A DNA stretch of 64,000 nt from positions 16,422-80,421 of the forward strand of contig JAFGIX010000057.1 in the NCBI GenBank assembly GCA_016929395.1. The letters run 5' to 3'. The DNA comes from Candidatus Zymogenus saltonus. GTDB lineage: Bacteria > Desulfobacterota > Zymogenia > Zymogenales > Zymogenaceae. The notes under the pieces were generated by a model. The model saw nothing but the letters and a program-made list of their open reading frames with translations, was not told where the DNA came from and searched no databases. Shown piece after piece: positions 54,714-64,000 of this stretch (position 1 is the stretch's first letter; every line of letters begins with the position of its first letter). Position numbers and translations under genes: made by a program.

Positions 54714-55682
54714 ATGCAAAAAGTCAGAGTAGGAGGTCAGGCGGTTATAGAGGGCGTTATGATGCGCTCACAAAACGCCATGACCGTAGCCGTCAGAAAA
54801 CCTGACGGATCTATCAAAGTAAAGGAGGAGTTTGTGAGCTCCCTCACCGAGAGGTTCCCGATCCTCAAAAGGCCCTTCTTCAGGGGGGTTGTCATACTGA
54901 TAGAGTCGATGGTCTACGGAATAGGCGCCCTGACATTTTCCGCCAACGAGGCGGTCGAGGAAGAAGAAAAGACATCTAAAAACGGGGGCGGAGGGGAGCT
55001 CTCCCCTTGGATGACGGCCGTTACCATCGCCGTCTCCTTCGCCTTTGCGATTCTCCTCTTCGTGGTGGTACCGCATTTCGCAACGCTCTACATAGGCGAA
55101 ATCCTCCCCATAAACATGGGGATAGAGACCTTCACCTTTCACTTCATCGACGGCATCCTAAAGGTCTCGGTCTTCTTGATCTACATCGTCTCCATCTCTC
55201 TTATGCCCGACATAAAAAGGGTCTTCATGTATCATGGGGCGGAGCACAAATCGATCTTCACCTACGAGGCGGGGGAGGAGCTTTCGGTAGACAATGCCCG
55301 GAAATACTCGACCTTTCACCCGAGGTGCGGAACATCGTTTATCATCATAGTCCTGCTCATCAGCATCGTTATATTCGCCGTGACGTTTCCCTTCCTTCCG
55401 CTCTTTCCGGATATGAACAAGATATTGAAGAATCTCATCTACATCCTTATAAAGATACCGCTGCTTGTTCCGATCGCGGGGATATCCTACGAGGTAATAA
55501 GGCTTGCCGGGGAAAAGAGGGATAACGTCTTTTTGAAGGCTATATCGCTCCCCGGAGTATGGATACAAAAGATCACAACGAGAGAGCCCACCGATGATCA
55601 GGTAGAGGTGGCCCTTGCCGCATTGACAAAGGCCGTTGATATGGAGCTTTCGACCGGAACCAATACGCCCAGAGGAGAATAA
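54714..55682 (+). CDS. DUF1385 membrane protein
   Basis: 322 aa. Family start VGGQAVIEGVMMRSQNAMTVAVRKPDGSI, then four to five membrane spans; YHGAEHKSIFTYEAGEELSVDNARKYSTFHPRCGTSFI is the family core with HGAEHK. DUF1385 normally lies between rpmE and prfA; its function is not established. The ATG at 54714 was preferred to the TTG at 54708. Confidence 0.88.
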   Translation: MQKVRVGGQAVIEGVMMRSQNAMTVAVRKPDGSIKVKEEFVSSLTERFPILKRPFFRGVVILIESMVYGIGALTFSANEAVEEEEKTSKNGGGGELSPWMTAVTIAVSFAFAILLFVVVPHFATLYIGEILPINMGIETFTFHFIDGILKVSVFLIYIVSISLMPDIKRVFMYHGAEHKSIFTYEAGEELSVDNARKYSTFHPRCGTSFIIIVLLISIVIFAVTFPFLPLFPDMNKILKNLIYILIKIPLLVPIAGISYEVIRLAGEKRDNVFLKAISLPGVWIQKITTREPTDDQVEVALAALTKAVDMELSTGTNTPRGE

Positions 55683-55692
55683 ACATTAGGAG

Positions 55693-56760
55693 ATGTTTGA
55701 GAAGATAAAAGATATAGAGGTAAGGTTCAATGAGCTTGAGAATTTCCTCTCCAACCCGGAGATCATAAGGGAGCAGGACCTCTACAGAAAATACACAAAG
55801 GAGCGCTCCGATATCGAGTCCGTGGTCCAGGAGTACAGGCGGTTCCAGAGTTTGAAGGCGGAAGTCGAAGGAAACAAGGCCCTCTTGTTTGACAAGGACG
55901 AAGAGATCAGGGAGCTGGCGAAAGAGGAACTCGAAAGCCTCGAGCGCGAGCTTGTTGAGTCTGAGGATCGGCTGAAGCTCCTTCTCGTGCCGAAAGACCC
56001 GAACGACGACAAGAACATCTTCCTTGAGATCAGGGCCGGCGCCGGAGGAGACGAGGCCTCCCTCTTTGCGGCTGACCTCTTCAGGATGTACAGCCGTTAC
56101 GCAGATATGAACGGCTGGCGCGTGGAGATAATGAGTCAGAACGTCATCGGCGTCGGCGGATTCAAGGAGATCATCGCCCTCATAGAGGGAAGGGGCGCAT
56201 ACAGCAGGCTCAAGTACGAAAGCGGTGTCCACAGGGTCCAGCGAGTCCCGGAGACCGAGGCCCAGGGGAGAATCCACACCTCCACGGTGACCGTGGCGAT
56301 CCTTCCCGAGGCCGAGGATATCGAGATAGAGATCAATCCAAACGACCTGAGAATAGACACATACAGGTCGACGGGCCACGGGGGGCAGTCCGTCAACACA
56401 ACCGACAGCGCCGTTAGGATAACCCACCTCCCGACCGATCTCGTCGTGACATGTCAGGACGAGAAATCTCAGCACAAGAACAAGGCAAAGGCGATGCGGG
56501 TTCTCAAGGCGAGGCTCCTTGACCTGGTGACGCAAAAGCAGCAGATGGAGCGCTCCGAAGATCGCAAGAGTCAGGTCGGAACAGGGGAGCGATCCGAGCG
56601 TATCAGGACATATAACTATCCCCAGGGACGCGTTACCGATCACCGCATTGGCCTCACCCTCTACAAGCTCGACACGATACTTATGGGACACATCGACGAG
56701 CTGGTGGACACCCTCACCGCATACTTCCAGGCCGAAGCCCTTAAAATGCAGGTGTCATGA
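55693..56760 (+). CDS. prfA: Peptide chain release factor 1
   Basis: 355 aa, recognises UAA and UAG. The GGQ catalytic motif is in [21 protein letters not shown], and [19 protein letters not shown] is the RF1-type codon-recognition region. Its stop overlaps the prmC start by 4 bp. Confidence 0.96.
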   Translation: MFEKIKDIEVRFNELENFLSNPEIIREQDLYRKYTKERSDIESVVQEYRRFQSLKAEVEGNKALLFDKDEEIRELAKEELESLERELVESEDRLKLLLVPKDPNDDKNIFLEIRAGAGGDEASLFAADLFRMYSRYADMNGWRVEIMSQNVIGVGGFKEIIALIEGRGAYSRLKYESGVHRVQRVPETEAQGRIHTSTVTVAILPEAEDIEIEINPNDLRIDTYRSTGHGGQSVNTTDSAVRITHLPTDLVVTCQDEKSQHKNKAKAMRVLKARLLDLVTQKQQMERSEDRKSQVGTGERSERIRTYNYPQGRVTDHRIGLTLYKLDTILMGHIDELVDTLTAYFQAEALKMQVS

Positions 56761-57689
56761 TACCCCCCACCGGAACAGAGCCCGTCGCGAAGAAAGACTT
56801 ACCGAAAGAAGGAACGCCAAGTAATATACTGGAGGCAGTAAACAGGGCCTCCTCTTATCTCAAGGAGATGGGGATTGAATCACACCGCCTCGACTCTGAG
56901 CTTATAACCGCAAAGGTGCTCGATGCCAGGCGGATAGATCTCTACCTCATGCACGACAGGCCCCTGACGCCCGAAGAATGGCGGGAGATAGGAAGTCTCA
57001 TATTAAAAAGGGGGGGAGGCGCTCCCACCGCCTACATTACGGGAGAAAAGGAGTTTTGGTCCATATCGATCTCGGTCAACGAATCTGTCCTCATCCCCAG
57101 GCCGGAGACCGAGGTTTTGGTCGAGGAGACGCTGGCCGTCATCGGCGGCATCGATGAGGAGGTGGTCTCCATTCTGGAGATAGGAACCGGGTCGGGGGCG
57201 GTGGCCATGGCCCTCTCGGCCGAGCTTCCGGGCGCCTCCATAACGGCAACGGACATCTCAAAGGACGCAATCAAGGTCGCCTCTGAAAATCTCAAGCGTC
57301 ACGGATTCTCGGACAGGGTTGACCTGCTCTGTGGCTCGCTCTACGAGCCGATAATCCTTCTTGAAAAAAAGTATGACGTAATTTTATCCAATCCCCCTTA
57401 CGTTTCTGCGGAACAAATGGAGAGTCTTCCTGTCGAAATAAAGAGGGAGCCATATATCGCCCTTGACGGATCGGTAAACGGGGGGGCGGACGGCCTCGAC
57501 GTTATCCGTCCCATCATCGACGGTGCGCCTGATTACCTCATTGCGGGGGGCCACCTGTTATTGGAGATCGGAAGCGACCAGATGGACGGCGTCAGGAAAA
57601 TCGTTGAAGATACACCCGGGCTTTCGTTTCTCAAGACGAGAATGGACTACGCGTCACTCCCGAGGGTTGTGGTCGCTGTTAGAGATTAG
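56757..57689 (+). CDS. prmC: Release factor glutamine methyltransferase
   Basis: 310-aa SAM-dependent methyltransferase that methylates the GGQ glutamine of release factors. Motif [15 protein letters not shown] and active-site NPPYVS are present. It overlaps prfA, its substrate gene. About 25 residues at the N-terminus are a poorly conserved extra segment. Confidence 0.94.
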   Translation: MIPPTGTEPVAKKDLPKEGTPSNILEAVNRASSYLKEMGIESHRLDSELITAKVLDARRIDLYLMHDRPLTPEEWREIGSLILKRGGGAPTAYITGEKEFWSISISVNESVLIPRPETEVLVEETLAVIGGIDEEVVSILEIGTGSGAVAMALSAELPGASITATDISKDAIKVASENLKRHGFSDRVDLLCGSLYEPIILLEKKYDVILSNPPYVSAEQMESLPVEIKREPYIALDGSVNGGADGLDVIRPIIDGAPDYLIAGGHLLLEIGSDQMDGVRKIVEDTPGLSFLKTRMDYASLPRVVVAVRD

Positions 57690-57724
57690 CGGTACATGTT
57701 CATGTTATTTTGGAGGATTTCGCC

Positions 57725-58984
57725 TTGCTGAAAAAGATGGTGATAAGGGGCGGTGTGCCTCTCAAAGGGAGGCTCAGGATAAGCGGATCGAAGAACGCCG
57801 CCCTCCCTATAATAATTTCTTCAATCATGGCCCCCGGGAGGTCGGAGTTTCTGGACGTTCCCGATCTCATGGACATAAGAACGACCGAAAAGCTTCTCAC
57901 AGAGCTGGGGGCGGAGGTTTCATTCGACGACGCATTTGTTGTGGACTCCTCCACGATAAAAAGGCACGAGGCCCCCTGGGACGAGGTCAGGAAGATGCGC
58001 GCCTCCTTTCTCGTCCTCGGCGCCATGATATCCCGCTTCGGGGTTGCGGAGGTTGCGCTACCGGGGGGATGCGCCCTTGGGCCGAGGCTTGTCGATCAGC
58101 ACCTGAAGGGCTTTGTTTCCCTCGGCGTAAAGATAAAGGAGGAGCACGGTGTCGTAATCGCCAATGCAAAAAATATTCGAGGAGACAGCGTCACCTTCGA
58201 TATTCCCACAGTTGGAGGCACCGAAAACATCCTCATGGCCGCCTGTACCGCAAAGGGCGAGACGGTTATAAATAACGCCGCCAGGGAGCCCGAAATCATA
58301 GACCTCGCCCGCGCCCTCAGGGAAATGGGCGCTATTATCGAGGGAGAGGGGGAGGAGACGATCCGCGTCCAGGGCGTCGACGCCCTCTCCCCCATCACAT
58401 ATAGGGTGATTCAGGACAGGATTGAGGCGGGGACGTATCTGATGGCGGTGGCCATAACGGCGGGCGACGTCACGATAGAAAACTTTCCCTCCGGCATACT
58501 CACCTCCGTTGTAGACAAGCTGGAAGATGCGGGGGTCGAGTTCAGGCAGACCGGCGACGAGATGAGAATCAAGGGCCCGAAGAAGATCGAACCAATAAAT
58601 ATCTCCACCCAGCCCTACCCCGGCTTTCCCACCGATCTCCAGGCCCCCATTTCCTCCCTCCTGACCATAGCAGACGGCACGAGCGTTATCACCGAGACGA
58701 TATTCGAGAATCGCTTCGCCCACGTCCCTGAACTCATTCGCCTGGGGGCGGACATAACGATCGACGGTAGAAGCGCCGTCATAAGGGGCGTCAAGGGGCT
58801 CTCCGGGGCCAAGGTCATGTCCTCAGACATCAGAAACAGCGCCTCCCTTATCCTTGCGGGCCTTGCCGCCGAGAACACGACGGAGGTCTACCGTCTCTAC
58901 CACCTCGAAAGGGGCTACGAACGGATGGAGGAGAAGCTCTCCGCCCTCGGCGCCGACATCAAAAAGGTACTGCAGGATGATTGA
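57725..58984 (+). CDS. murA: UDP-N-acetylglucosamine 1-carboxyvinyltransferase
   Basis: First committed step of peptidoglycan synthesis. VIRGGVPLKGRLRISGSKNAALP and the catalytic Cys in LPGGCALGPRLVDQH are present. The TTG at 57725 with GGAGG at 57712 was chosen over TTG 57710, giving 419 aa as in other MurA. Its end overlaps hisD by 8 bp. Confidence 0.94.
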   Translation: MLKKMVIRGGVPLKGRLRISGSKNAALPIIISSIMAPGRSEFLDVPDLMDIRTTEKLLTELGAEVSFDDAFVVDSSTIKRHEAPWDEVRKMRASFLVLGAMISRFGVAEVALPGGCALGPRLVDQHLKGFVSLGVKIKEEHGVVIANAKNIRGDSVTFDIPTVGGTENILMAACTAKGETVINNAAREPEIIDLARALREMGAIIEGEGEETIRVQGVDALSPITYRVIQDRIEAGTYLMAVAITAGDVTIENFPSGILTSVVDKLEDAGVEFRQTGDEMRIKGPKKIEPINISTQPYPGFPTDLQAPISSLLTIADGTSVITETIFENRFAHVPELIRLGADITIDGRSAVIRGVKGLSGAKVMSSDIRNSASLILAGLAAENTTEVYRLYHLERGYERMEEKLSALGADIKKVLQDD

Positions 58985-60284
58985 GATAATAGGGCTGGGC
59001 GACGGCGCCTTTAAAAAATACATCGGCAGGATAGTCACAAGGGGGGAGAGTATTCCGGAAGACGTCCTAAAGAGCGTAAACAGGATAATCGAGGACGTGA
59101 GGAAAAAGGGAGACGAGGCCCTCATAAAATACACTGAGAAGTTTGACGAAATAGAAATTTCGCCCAATGACCTCGAGATAACCGCGGCCGAGATGGAGAC
59201 GGCTGCGAAGGAGCTTCCCAGGGAGGACTACGGGGTCATCGAGACCGCCGCGAAGAGGATCGAGGCGTACCACAGACACCAGGTTCAGGAAGGGCTGTCA
59301 TTTATCGACGATCTTGGCAACAGGCTCGAGCAGGTCGTTAGGCCCCTGAAACGCGTCGGGGTCTACGTCCCGGGTGGACGCCTCCCCTACCCCTCGACGC
59401 TCCTTATGAACGCTATCCCCGCAAAGATCGCCGGCGTCTCCGAGATAATTGCCGTCCACCCGACCCGCGGGGGATCTATTTCTCCCGGAGTTGCCGCGGC
59501 CGCAAGAATAGCAGGTGTCGACAGGATTTTTCGTATCGGTGGCGCCCAGGCTGTCGCCGCCCTCTCCTTCGGGACCGAGACAATCCCGAAGGTCGATAAG
59601 GTCGTCGGTCCCGGAAACGTATACGTGGCGGCGGCAAAGAGGCTCCTCTTCGGCGTCGTTGATATAGACATGATAGCAGGTCCGTCCGAGATCCTCGTAA
59701 TATCTGACGGGAAATGCGACCCCACACACGTTGCTTGGGACCTTCTGTCCCAGGCGGAGCACGATCCGTTGAGCGCCTCGATCTTGATCACACCGGACCC
59801 CAAGTTTGCCGAGAGCGTTAAGGGGGAGATAGATGCAATCCTGGGGGCCGAAGGTAAGGATATGACCGTGGCCCTCGAATCCATTAAGAACTTCGGTGCG
59901 ATAATAGTGGTCTCGGACATCGACGAGGCGATATCGATGGCAAACGAGATCGCCCCGGAGCACCTGGAGCTGATCGTGGAGAGACCGAGAGATCATCTCG
60001 AAAAGATAGAAAACGCCGGGGCCGTCTTTCTTGGACCCAACTCCACGGAGCCGATAGGCGACTACATAGCCGGGACGAATCACGTCCTCCCCACAGGCAG
60101 CACTGCCAGGTTTTCGTCCCCCCTGGGGGTGTACGACTTCGTCAAGAGGATGAGCGTCCTTGAGATATCCGAGACGGGATTGAGAGAGCTCGGCCCAAAA
60201 GCGGTAAGGTTCGCAAGGATGGAGGGGCTTTCCGCCCACGCTGGGGCGATCGAAGTGAGGCTAAAGAAGGACGCCGACAAATGA
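58977..60284 (+). CDS. hisD: Histidinol dehydrogenase
   Basis: 435 aa. Family motif GSTARFSSPLGVYDFVKR, zinc ligands in QAEHDPLSASILIT, and GPGNVYVAAAKRLLFGVVDIDMIAGPSE. The ATG at 58977 overlaps the murA stop; a longer open frame from 58854 reads through murA and is not used. Final step of histidine biosynthesis. No other his gene is in the window, and hisG, often placed between murA and hisD, is absent. Confidence 0.95.
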   Translation: MIEIIGLGDGAFKKYIGRIVTRGESIPEDVLKSVNRIIEDVRKKGDEALIKYTEKFDEIEISPNDLEITAAEMETAAKELPREDYGVIETAAKRIEAYHRHQVQEGLSFIDDLGNRLEQVVRPLKRVGVYVPGGRLPYPSTLLMNAIPAKIAGVSEIIAVHPTRGGSISPGVAAAARIAGVDRIFRIGGAQAVAALSFGTETIPKVDKVVGPGNVYVAAAKRLLFGVVDIDMIAGPSEILVISDGKCDPTHVAWDLLSQAEHDPLSASILITPDPKFAESVKGEIDAILGAEGKDMTVALESIKNFGAIIVVSDIDEAISMANEIAPEHLELIVERPRDHLEKIENAGAVFLGPNSTEPIGDYIAGTNHVLPTGSTARFSSPLGVYDFVKRMSVLEISETGLRELGPKAVRFARMEGLSAHAGAIEVRLKKDADK

Positions 60285-60825
60285 CCTCCAGAAGGTCAAG
60301 ATTAGGAACTCAATTCATAGATACCTTTTATGATTGCACGGGATTAAATGGGGCGGTTGATACGGTTTAAGAGGTCAAATACGTTTCCCTCTTGACGTTC
60401 CCCCTTGAATATAACGGACATGAACAACATCTATTCCCGCCCTCCCTTCTCAATACGGGTAACTTTCAACCAAAAACTTTCTAATCCATGCCGGCATCCG
60501 TTGAAGTGGGGATTTCTTGAAGGAGCAAGAATTCGAGACCTTTTGGGCTCCCTTCGCCCTGTTCGATTAAGACCTACATTTGTATTACAGTTATAAGGAA
60601 TAAAAATATCGACCGACCACCTTGGATTGAATTGAATAAATGCCATCACCCCTTTTAGCGGAACAAGGCCTATTTCCCATCCCCTCTTCCAAGTCCAGAC
60701 ATTGTGCAATTAAAGCTCGAACCTGACGAAACAGCAGTCTCCTTTGAAACGTACCCTTACAGAATATTACCAGCCTCTCTTACATTAACCAAAACTCGAA
60801 CATCAAACCCCTTCACCCTGCCCCT
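60285..60825. other. 541-bp intergenic region after hisD
   Basis: Between convergent genes. A 6-bp stem-loop follows the hisD stop at about 60282-60298. Small open frames on both strands (60405-60596 plus, 60431-60709 minus) are mutually antisense and do not look coding. Nothing else recognised. Confidence 0.5.
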
Positions 60826-61377
60826 CTACTTGTTGGCCTCCTTCATAATGTAGGTGAAGACGCAGTGGTCTTCCCCCGTCGCCTGGCGCTCCTTCAGAGA
60901 CATCTTTACATCGGGGTTGTATCCCTCGAGGATTTTGTAGTCCACGTATTTGCAGTATATCTTGGCGTATTCACCCAGGCCCCACTCCTCGGCCGCATTG
61001 TAGAACGTGCAGTTGTTCACCTTGGCGACGAGGTTGTTGTCCTCGATTGAGGGAATCGGCTGGAAGTTCACGCTGTCGATATCCGTATATATCAGCCAGT
61101 TTTTGAAGCTGTTTTCCTTTCCCTGGGCCTTTACCCTCTCCGCTATTCGCTTTCCCCGCTCCAAGCCGAAATACTCGATGCCCTTTTTCAAAACGGCCTC
61201 CCCCTCTTCCTCGCCCAGCTTCTCTATCACGAACTTGGCGACGCTCGAAAAGAGCTGGGCGGCAAGGCCGAATCCCGGGGTCTGAAACTTGTCTCCCACC
61301 TCCTCCTTTTTCGCCGGAACGTCCCCAAGATACTCAAAATCGAATCCCGCCTCTTTTTCCCTCTTGATCTCGTCCAT
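60826..61377 (-). CDS. L-2-amino-thiazoline-4-carboxylate hydrolase-family protein
   Basis: 183 aa. The C-terminal part (ILEGYNPDVKMSLKERQATGEDHCVFTYIM), with the NP..KMS and GDxHCxF pattern, resembles the ATC hydrolase family, which opens a thiazoline ring in L-cysteine synthesis and includes many uncharacterised members. No pathway partner is adjacent, so the substrate is unclear. It follows folE2 by 78 bp in the same direction. Confidence 0.6.
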   Translation of the reverse strand: MDEIKREKEAGFDFEYLGDVPAKKEEVGDKFQTPGFGLAAQLFSSVAKFVIEKLGEEEGEAVLKKGIEYFGLERGKRIAERVKAQGKENSFKNWLIYTDIDSVNFQPIPSIEDNNLVAKVNNCTFYNAAEEWGLGEYAKIYCKYVDYKILEGYNPDVKMSLKERQATGEDHCVFTYIMKEANK

Positions 61378-61455
61378 TTATGACTCCCGATAACTATATT
61401 AAAAACCTTTCACATTTAACCGTGTCGGAAAACTTCCGCCATATACCGCTTCCCT

Positions 61456-62256
61456 TTAAATGATGATGTTTTCGGGCCTCTTCCCCCACTCGATAAGAGC
61501 ATAGACGTTGTGGTTGTGGATGCTCTCGATATTTTCAGACTCCACCAGAAACCACTCGAATATGTCAAGCTCTATGAGACGCCGGGACACCTCCCTGACG
61601 ACGTCCTCCACAAACATGGGATTGTCATAGGCCTTTTCGGTCAAATACTTTTCGTCCGACCTTTTCAAAAGGGAGTACAAATCCGCGCTTCCCGACCCCT
61701 CCACAATGGCTATAATATCTTCGATCCAGAAGAACTTCTTTGAAAGGAGACGGACATTTACATGGCTCCTCTGGTTATGAGCCCCAAACTCCGATATCTC
61801 CTTCGAGCAGGGGCAGAGGGTCGTTATGGGAACCTTTATTCCCACAATGAATTCCTTTTTCTCTCCGCTGTAGCCGACATAGCGGCATTTATATTCCATC
61901 AGCCCCTCTTCGCCGGATATAGGGGCCTTCTTCTTTATGAAATAGGGGAAGTCGAACTCGATGTGGGCGGATTTCGCGTTTAGCAGGTCTTTCATCTTGT
62001 CCAATATTGTATCGAAGTTCTTGATCTTTATCTCCATACGGTACTCATTGAGTATCTCAACGAACCTGCTCATGTGAGTGCCCTTGAACTTGTGGGGTAG
62101 GTCAACGTAAAGGTTAATGCTCGCAATCGTGTGCTGGGTTCCGTTTTCCTTGTCTAAGACAACGATAGGATACCGAATCCCCTTTACGCCCACCTTATCG
62201 ATATCGATGTCGTTTATACCCTTCTGGTTCTGTATGTCTATCATGTCACTCTTCAT
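61456..62256 (-). CDS. folE2: GTP cyclohydrolase FolE2 (type IB)
   Basis: 266 aa from ATG 62256 (62244 also possible). Landmarks: KGIRYPIVVLDKENGTQHTIASINLYVDLPHKFKGTHMSRFVEIL, and the metal-site region TLCPCSKEISEFGAHNQRSHVNV. It converts GTP to dihydroneopterin triphosphate without zinc dependence. It overlaps queD by 11 bp, so the two are coupled in pterin or queuosine synthesis. Confidence 0.93.
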   Translation of the reverse strand: MKSDMIDIQNQKGINDIDIDKVGVKGIRYPIVVLDKENGTQHTIASINLYVDLPHKFKGTHMSRFVEILNEYRMEIKIKNFDTILDKMKDLLNAKSAHIEFDFPYFIKKKAPISGEEGLMEYKCRYVGYSGEKKEFIVGIKVPITTLCPCSKEISEFGAHNQRSHVNVRLLSKKFFWIEDIIAIVEGSGSADLYSLLKRSDEKYLTEKAYDNPMFVEDVVREVSRRLIELDIFEWFLVESENIESIHNHNVYALIEWGKRPENIII

Positions 62257-62620
62257 AATACGACGCCCTCGAGTTGTCCGACTCCCAGACGTCAACCCTC
62301 AATCCGCCGGATATTGACAGCTCGTCAAGCCTTTTTCTCATCTCATCATATATGAACCTCGCAATGTTTTCGGAAGAAGGATTGATCACGTCAAACGGCG
62401 GCACCTCGTTTAGAATGGTGTGGTCTAAAATATCGATTACATCCTTCAGGTGCGATTTCAGCTTCCTGAAGTCCATCACGGTGCTGTCCGGGAGAAGCTC
62501 CTCGCTTTTTAAGAAAACCTCAACCTTGAAATTGTGGCCGTGTATCCTCTCGCATCCGCCGCCTATCTCCTTTAGGCTGTGGGCGGCGGAAAAGTGATCT
62601 TTCACCGATACCTCGTACAC
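62246..62620 (-). CDS. queD: 6-pyruvoyl-tetrahydropterin synthase family protein (QueD/PTPS)
   Basis: 124 aa. Zinc His ligands are in KDHFSAAHSL and IHGHNF. The motif is CERIHGH, which has both the QueD-type cysteine (CxxxHGH) and the PTPS-III-type glutamate (ExxHGH). GTG start at 62620 with GAGGAG before it. It may serve queuosine synthesis, folate synthesis, or both. Confidence 0.9.
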   Translation of the reverse strand: MYEVSVKDHFSAAHSLKEIGGGCERIHGHNFKVEVFLKSEELLPDSTVMDFRKLKSHLKDVIDILDHTILNEVPPFDVINPSSENIARFIYDEMRKRLDELSISGGLRVDVWESDNSRASYYEE

Positions 62621-62623
62621 CGA

Positions 62624-63568
62624 TCAAATCTCCTCAATCTTAACTCGATCTAAAAGCCTCTCGACATCCTCCCTTTTGCAGAGCTCCGTCCCTGGGGTTA
62701 TCGATGCGGCCGCCCCGGAAGCCACCGCGAGCGCCAGACACTCCTTGATATCCAAATTTCTCTTTCTGCCCAGCACAAACGCCGCAAGGAAAGAATCACC
62801 CGCACCAACGGTGCTGTCTACTGTTATCTCGGGAGGAATCCCCTTGAGCGCCCTAATGCCCTTCGCCTTGGTCTCCTCGCTCACAAGAATCGCCCCATCC
62901 CCCCCCATCGATATGAGGACAATCTTTATCCCCATATCGAGCAGCTCCTCGGCGCCCCTGATCGCATCTTCGGAGTTTTTTATCTCCCTTCCGAGTAGCC
63001 TTCCCAGCTCGTGGATGTTAGGTTTTACAATGTGAGGAACCGCCCTTATCCCCTGTTTCATCGCCTCGCCGTCGGCATCAAGGGCCGTTATGGACCCCCT
63101 TTTGTTAAAAATAGACACTATATCTTTATAAATATCAACTTTTAACCCCCCCGGAATACTCCCTGATATTACTGCATACTCGGGATCTTCTATTACTTTG
63201 ATCTTCTCCATCAACTCCCGAATCTCAACCTCGTTGACCTCGGGACCCGATGCATTAAGGATTGTGTGTGTTTTCTTCAGCTTCTCATGTATAAGTATAT
63301 TTGTCCTTGTCTCTCTCCTTGTCTCAACGAAATCACATTTCACCCCCTGACGAAGCAGACGCTGCTCAAGCTCCATTCCGTGAAATCCCCCAACGAAGCC
63401 TAAGGCCACGCTGTCACCACCCAAAACTTGTATAACACGAGAGACATCAATCCCCTTACCGCCTGCGTACCTCTCCTCGGACACCACTCTGTTGGCATCA
63501 TCCGAAACGAGCATTTCTACGGTAATCGATCTGTCAAGGGCGGGGTTTAAGGTTATGGTGTAAATCAT
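62624..63568 (-). CDS. PfkB-family sugar kinase (1-phosphofructokinase-like)
   Basis: 314 aa from ATG 63568 (MIYTITLNPALDRSI). GGKGIDVSRV at the substrate side, GSIPGG, and the PfkB signature VDSTVGAGDSFLAAFVLG with the catalytic Asp. The TLNPALD start is typical of FruK and tagatose-6-phosphate kinases; no PTS gene is beside it. It leads the queD-folE2 transcript. Confidence 0.88.
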   Translation of the reverse strand: MIYTITLNPALDRSITVEMLVSDDANRVVSEERYAGGKGIDVSRVIQVLGGDSVALGFVGGFHGMELEQRLLRQGVKCDFVETRRETRTNILIHEKLKKTHTILNASGPEVNEVEIRELMEKIKVIEDPEYAVISGSIPGGLKVDIYKDIVSIFNKRGSITALDADGEAMKQGIRAVPHIVKPNIHELGRLLGREIKNSEDAIRGAEELLDMGIKIVLISMGGDGAILVSEETKAKGIRALKGIPPEITVDSTVGAGDSFLAAFVLGRKRNLDIKECLALAVASGAAASITPGTELCKREDVERLLDRVKIEEI

Positions 63569-63596
63569 GCATAATCCCATTTAAGGAGGAACAATA

Positions 63597-63623
63597 ATAT
63601 TATATATTAACACCCTTTGTCAA
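63597..63623 (-). promoter_or_regulatory. Possible promoter of the pfkB-queD-folE2 operon
   Basis: Minus strand TTGACA (63618-63623) with TAATAT (63597-63602) at 15 bp; spacing is short. Confidence 0.4.
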
Positions 63624-63843
63624 TTTTAACTTGATAAAAAGGATTGGTTTTGATAAAATTTCAGGTCTTATATTAAAAATTGCTTATGTCTACAATTTTT
63701 TTGGCCTTTTCCCGTCTATGTTAGTGTGTCTATATTTTTAAGGTTACCCTAAATTGAGTTGTGATTATTTCCCGTAGTTTACATAGCATATTGCTTTTTC
63801 TAATATCAACAGGCATGATTTTTACGAAACTCTGGAGCAAAAT

Positions 63844-64000
63844 ATGAGATTTCACTCGAAAATAGTCCTTCCTATCAGTCTGATATTTTTGTTTTTGCCC
63901 GTCCTTGCCTCTACGGCTATCGCCCAGGAGGACGAGACCGGGGCAAGGCCGAGGAGCATCGAGGAGTGCAAGAGGATGGCCCTCGAGGAATCCCCAGCCG
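63844..64000 (+). CDS. TolC-like outer-membrane efflux protein (3'-truncated by window edge)
   Basis: ATG at 63844, open to the end. A signal peptide (residues 1-25, ending ASTAIAQ) is followed by RSIEECKRMALEESPA, resembling the first helix of TolC family proteins (LTLEEAIxxALExNP). Only 52 residues are visible, so the call is tentative. Confidence 0.5.
   Translation, partial: MRFHSKIVLPISLIFLFLPVLASTAIAQEDETGARPRSIEECKRMALEESPA

Noticed and set aside
58854..58976. Longer hisD start
   Set aside because: The frame runs inside murA in a different phase; the residues do not match HisD, and the ATG at 58977 does.
60515..60560. Sequence resembling a tRNA T-arm (ggtctcgaattc)
   Set aside because: The rest of a cloverleaf (acceptor, D and anticodon arms) cannot be formed around it.
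60405..60709. Two antisense small open frames after hisD
   Set aside because: They overlap each other on opposite strands, have no ribosome sites and no recognisable protein features.
63581..63591. AAGGAGGA as a ribosome site
   Set aside because: It is on the plus strand with no start codon following at suitable distance; the gene nearby is on the minus strand.

Overview
The window is about 50% G+C, densely coding, and looks like a chromosome segment of an anaerobic deltaproteobacterium-like organism (Desulfobacterota in the broad sense). The evidence is gene order: mnmA-mtaB-rnc-Elp3-like-era-der, DUF177-rpmF-fabD-fabG-acpP-rpiB-glyA-dCMP deaminase-nrdR-ribD-ribE-ribBA-ribH-nusB, and rho-rpmE-DUF1385-prfA-prmC-murA-hisD are layouts known from that group. 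Two branched-chain/aromatic amino-acid ABC importers, oxygen-sensitive IorAB and two phenylacetate-CoA ligases suggest amino-acid fermentation or syntrophic oxidation. No rRNA, tRNA, CRISPR array, integrase or transposase is visible.

Layout: 1-6242 (+) RNA modification, RNase III and ribosome-assembly GTPases. 6283-11567 (+) is a complete liv operon with its own promoter, ending in a PUR-like nucleic-acid-binding protein. 11832-23637 (-) is a long convergent block: bactofilin, TPR membrane protein, iorA, iorB, paaK, ACT protein, a second liv operon and a second paaK. It reads as one module for taking up amino acids and oxidising aryl-pyruvates to aryl-acetyl-CoA. 23732-26236 (-) holds a SAM hydrolase-like protein, two nitroreductases and an RNase H-fold nuclease. 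26388-40848 is mixed accessory/housekeeping: M48 protease, D-aminoacylase-like amidohydrolase, orphan lipoprotein, IlvD, PlsB, RlpA, flavin reductase-like protein and two alpha/beta hydrolases. 40968-51737 (-) is the lipid/nucleotide/riboflavin superoperon, headed by a strong promoter. 51902-60284 (+) is a secreted protein, then the rho to hisD cluster. 60826-63568 (-) is pfkB-queD-folE2 and an ATC-hydrolase-like gene; a TolC-like gene starts at 63844 and runs off the end.

The least ordinary signal lies between genes. Several spacers consist of degenerate short tandem repeats (periods of roughly 8, 13, 15, 17, 32, 51 and 80-95 bp). Where the flanking genes are co-directional, the G-rich strand is always the RNA-sense strand, and at least three spacers contain canonical G-quadruplex motifs (before iorB, after rpmF, before nusB). 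One array is a decayed triplication of the iorB 5' end. Another fills exactly the place where plsX and fabH are expected, and both genes are absent there; a PlsB-type acyltransferase is encoded elsewhere in the window. A similar low-complexity expansion lies inside nusB. All annotations come from reading the sequence and translations by eye; no database search was run.
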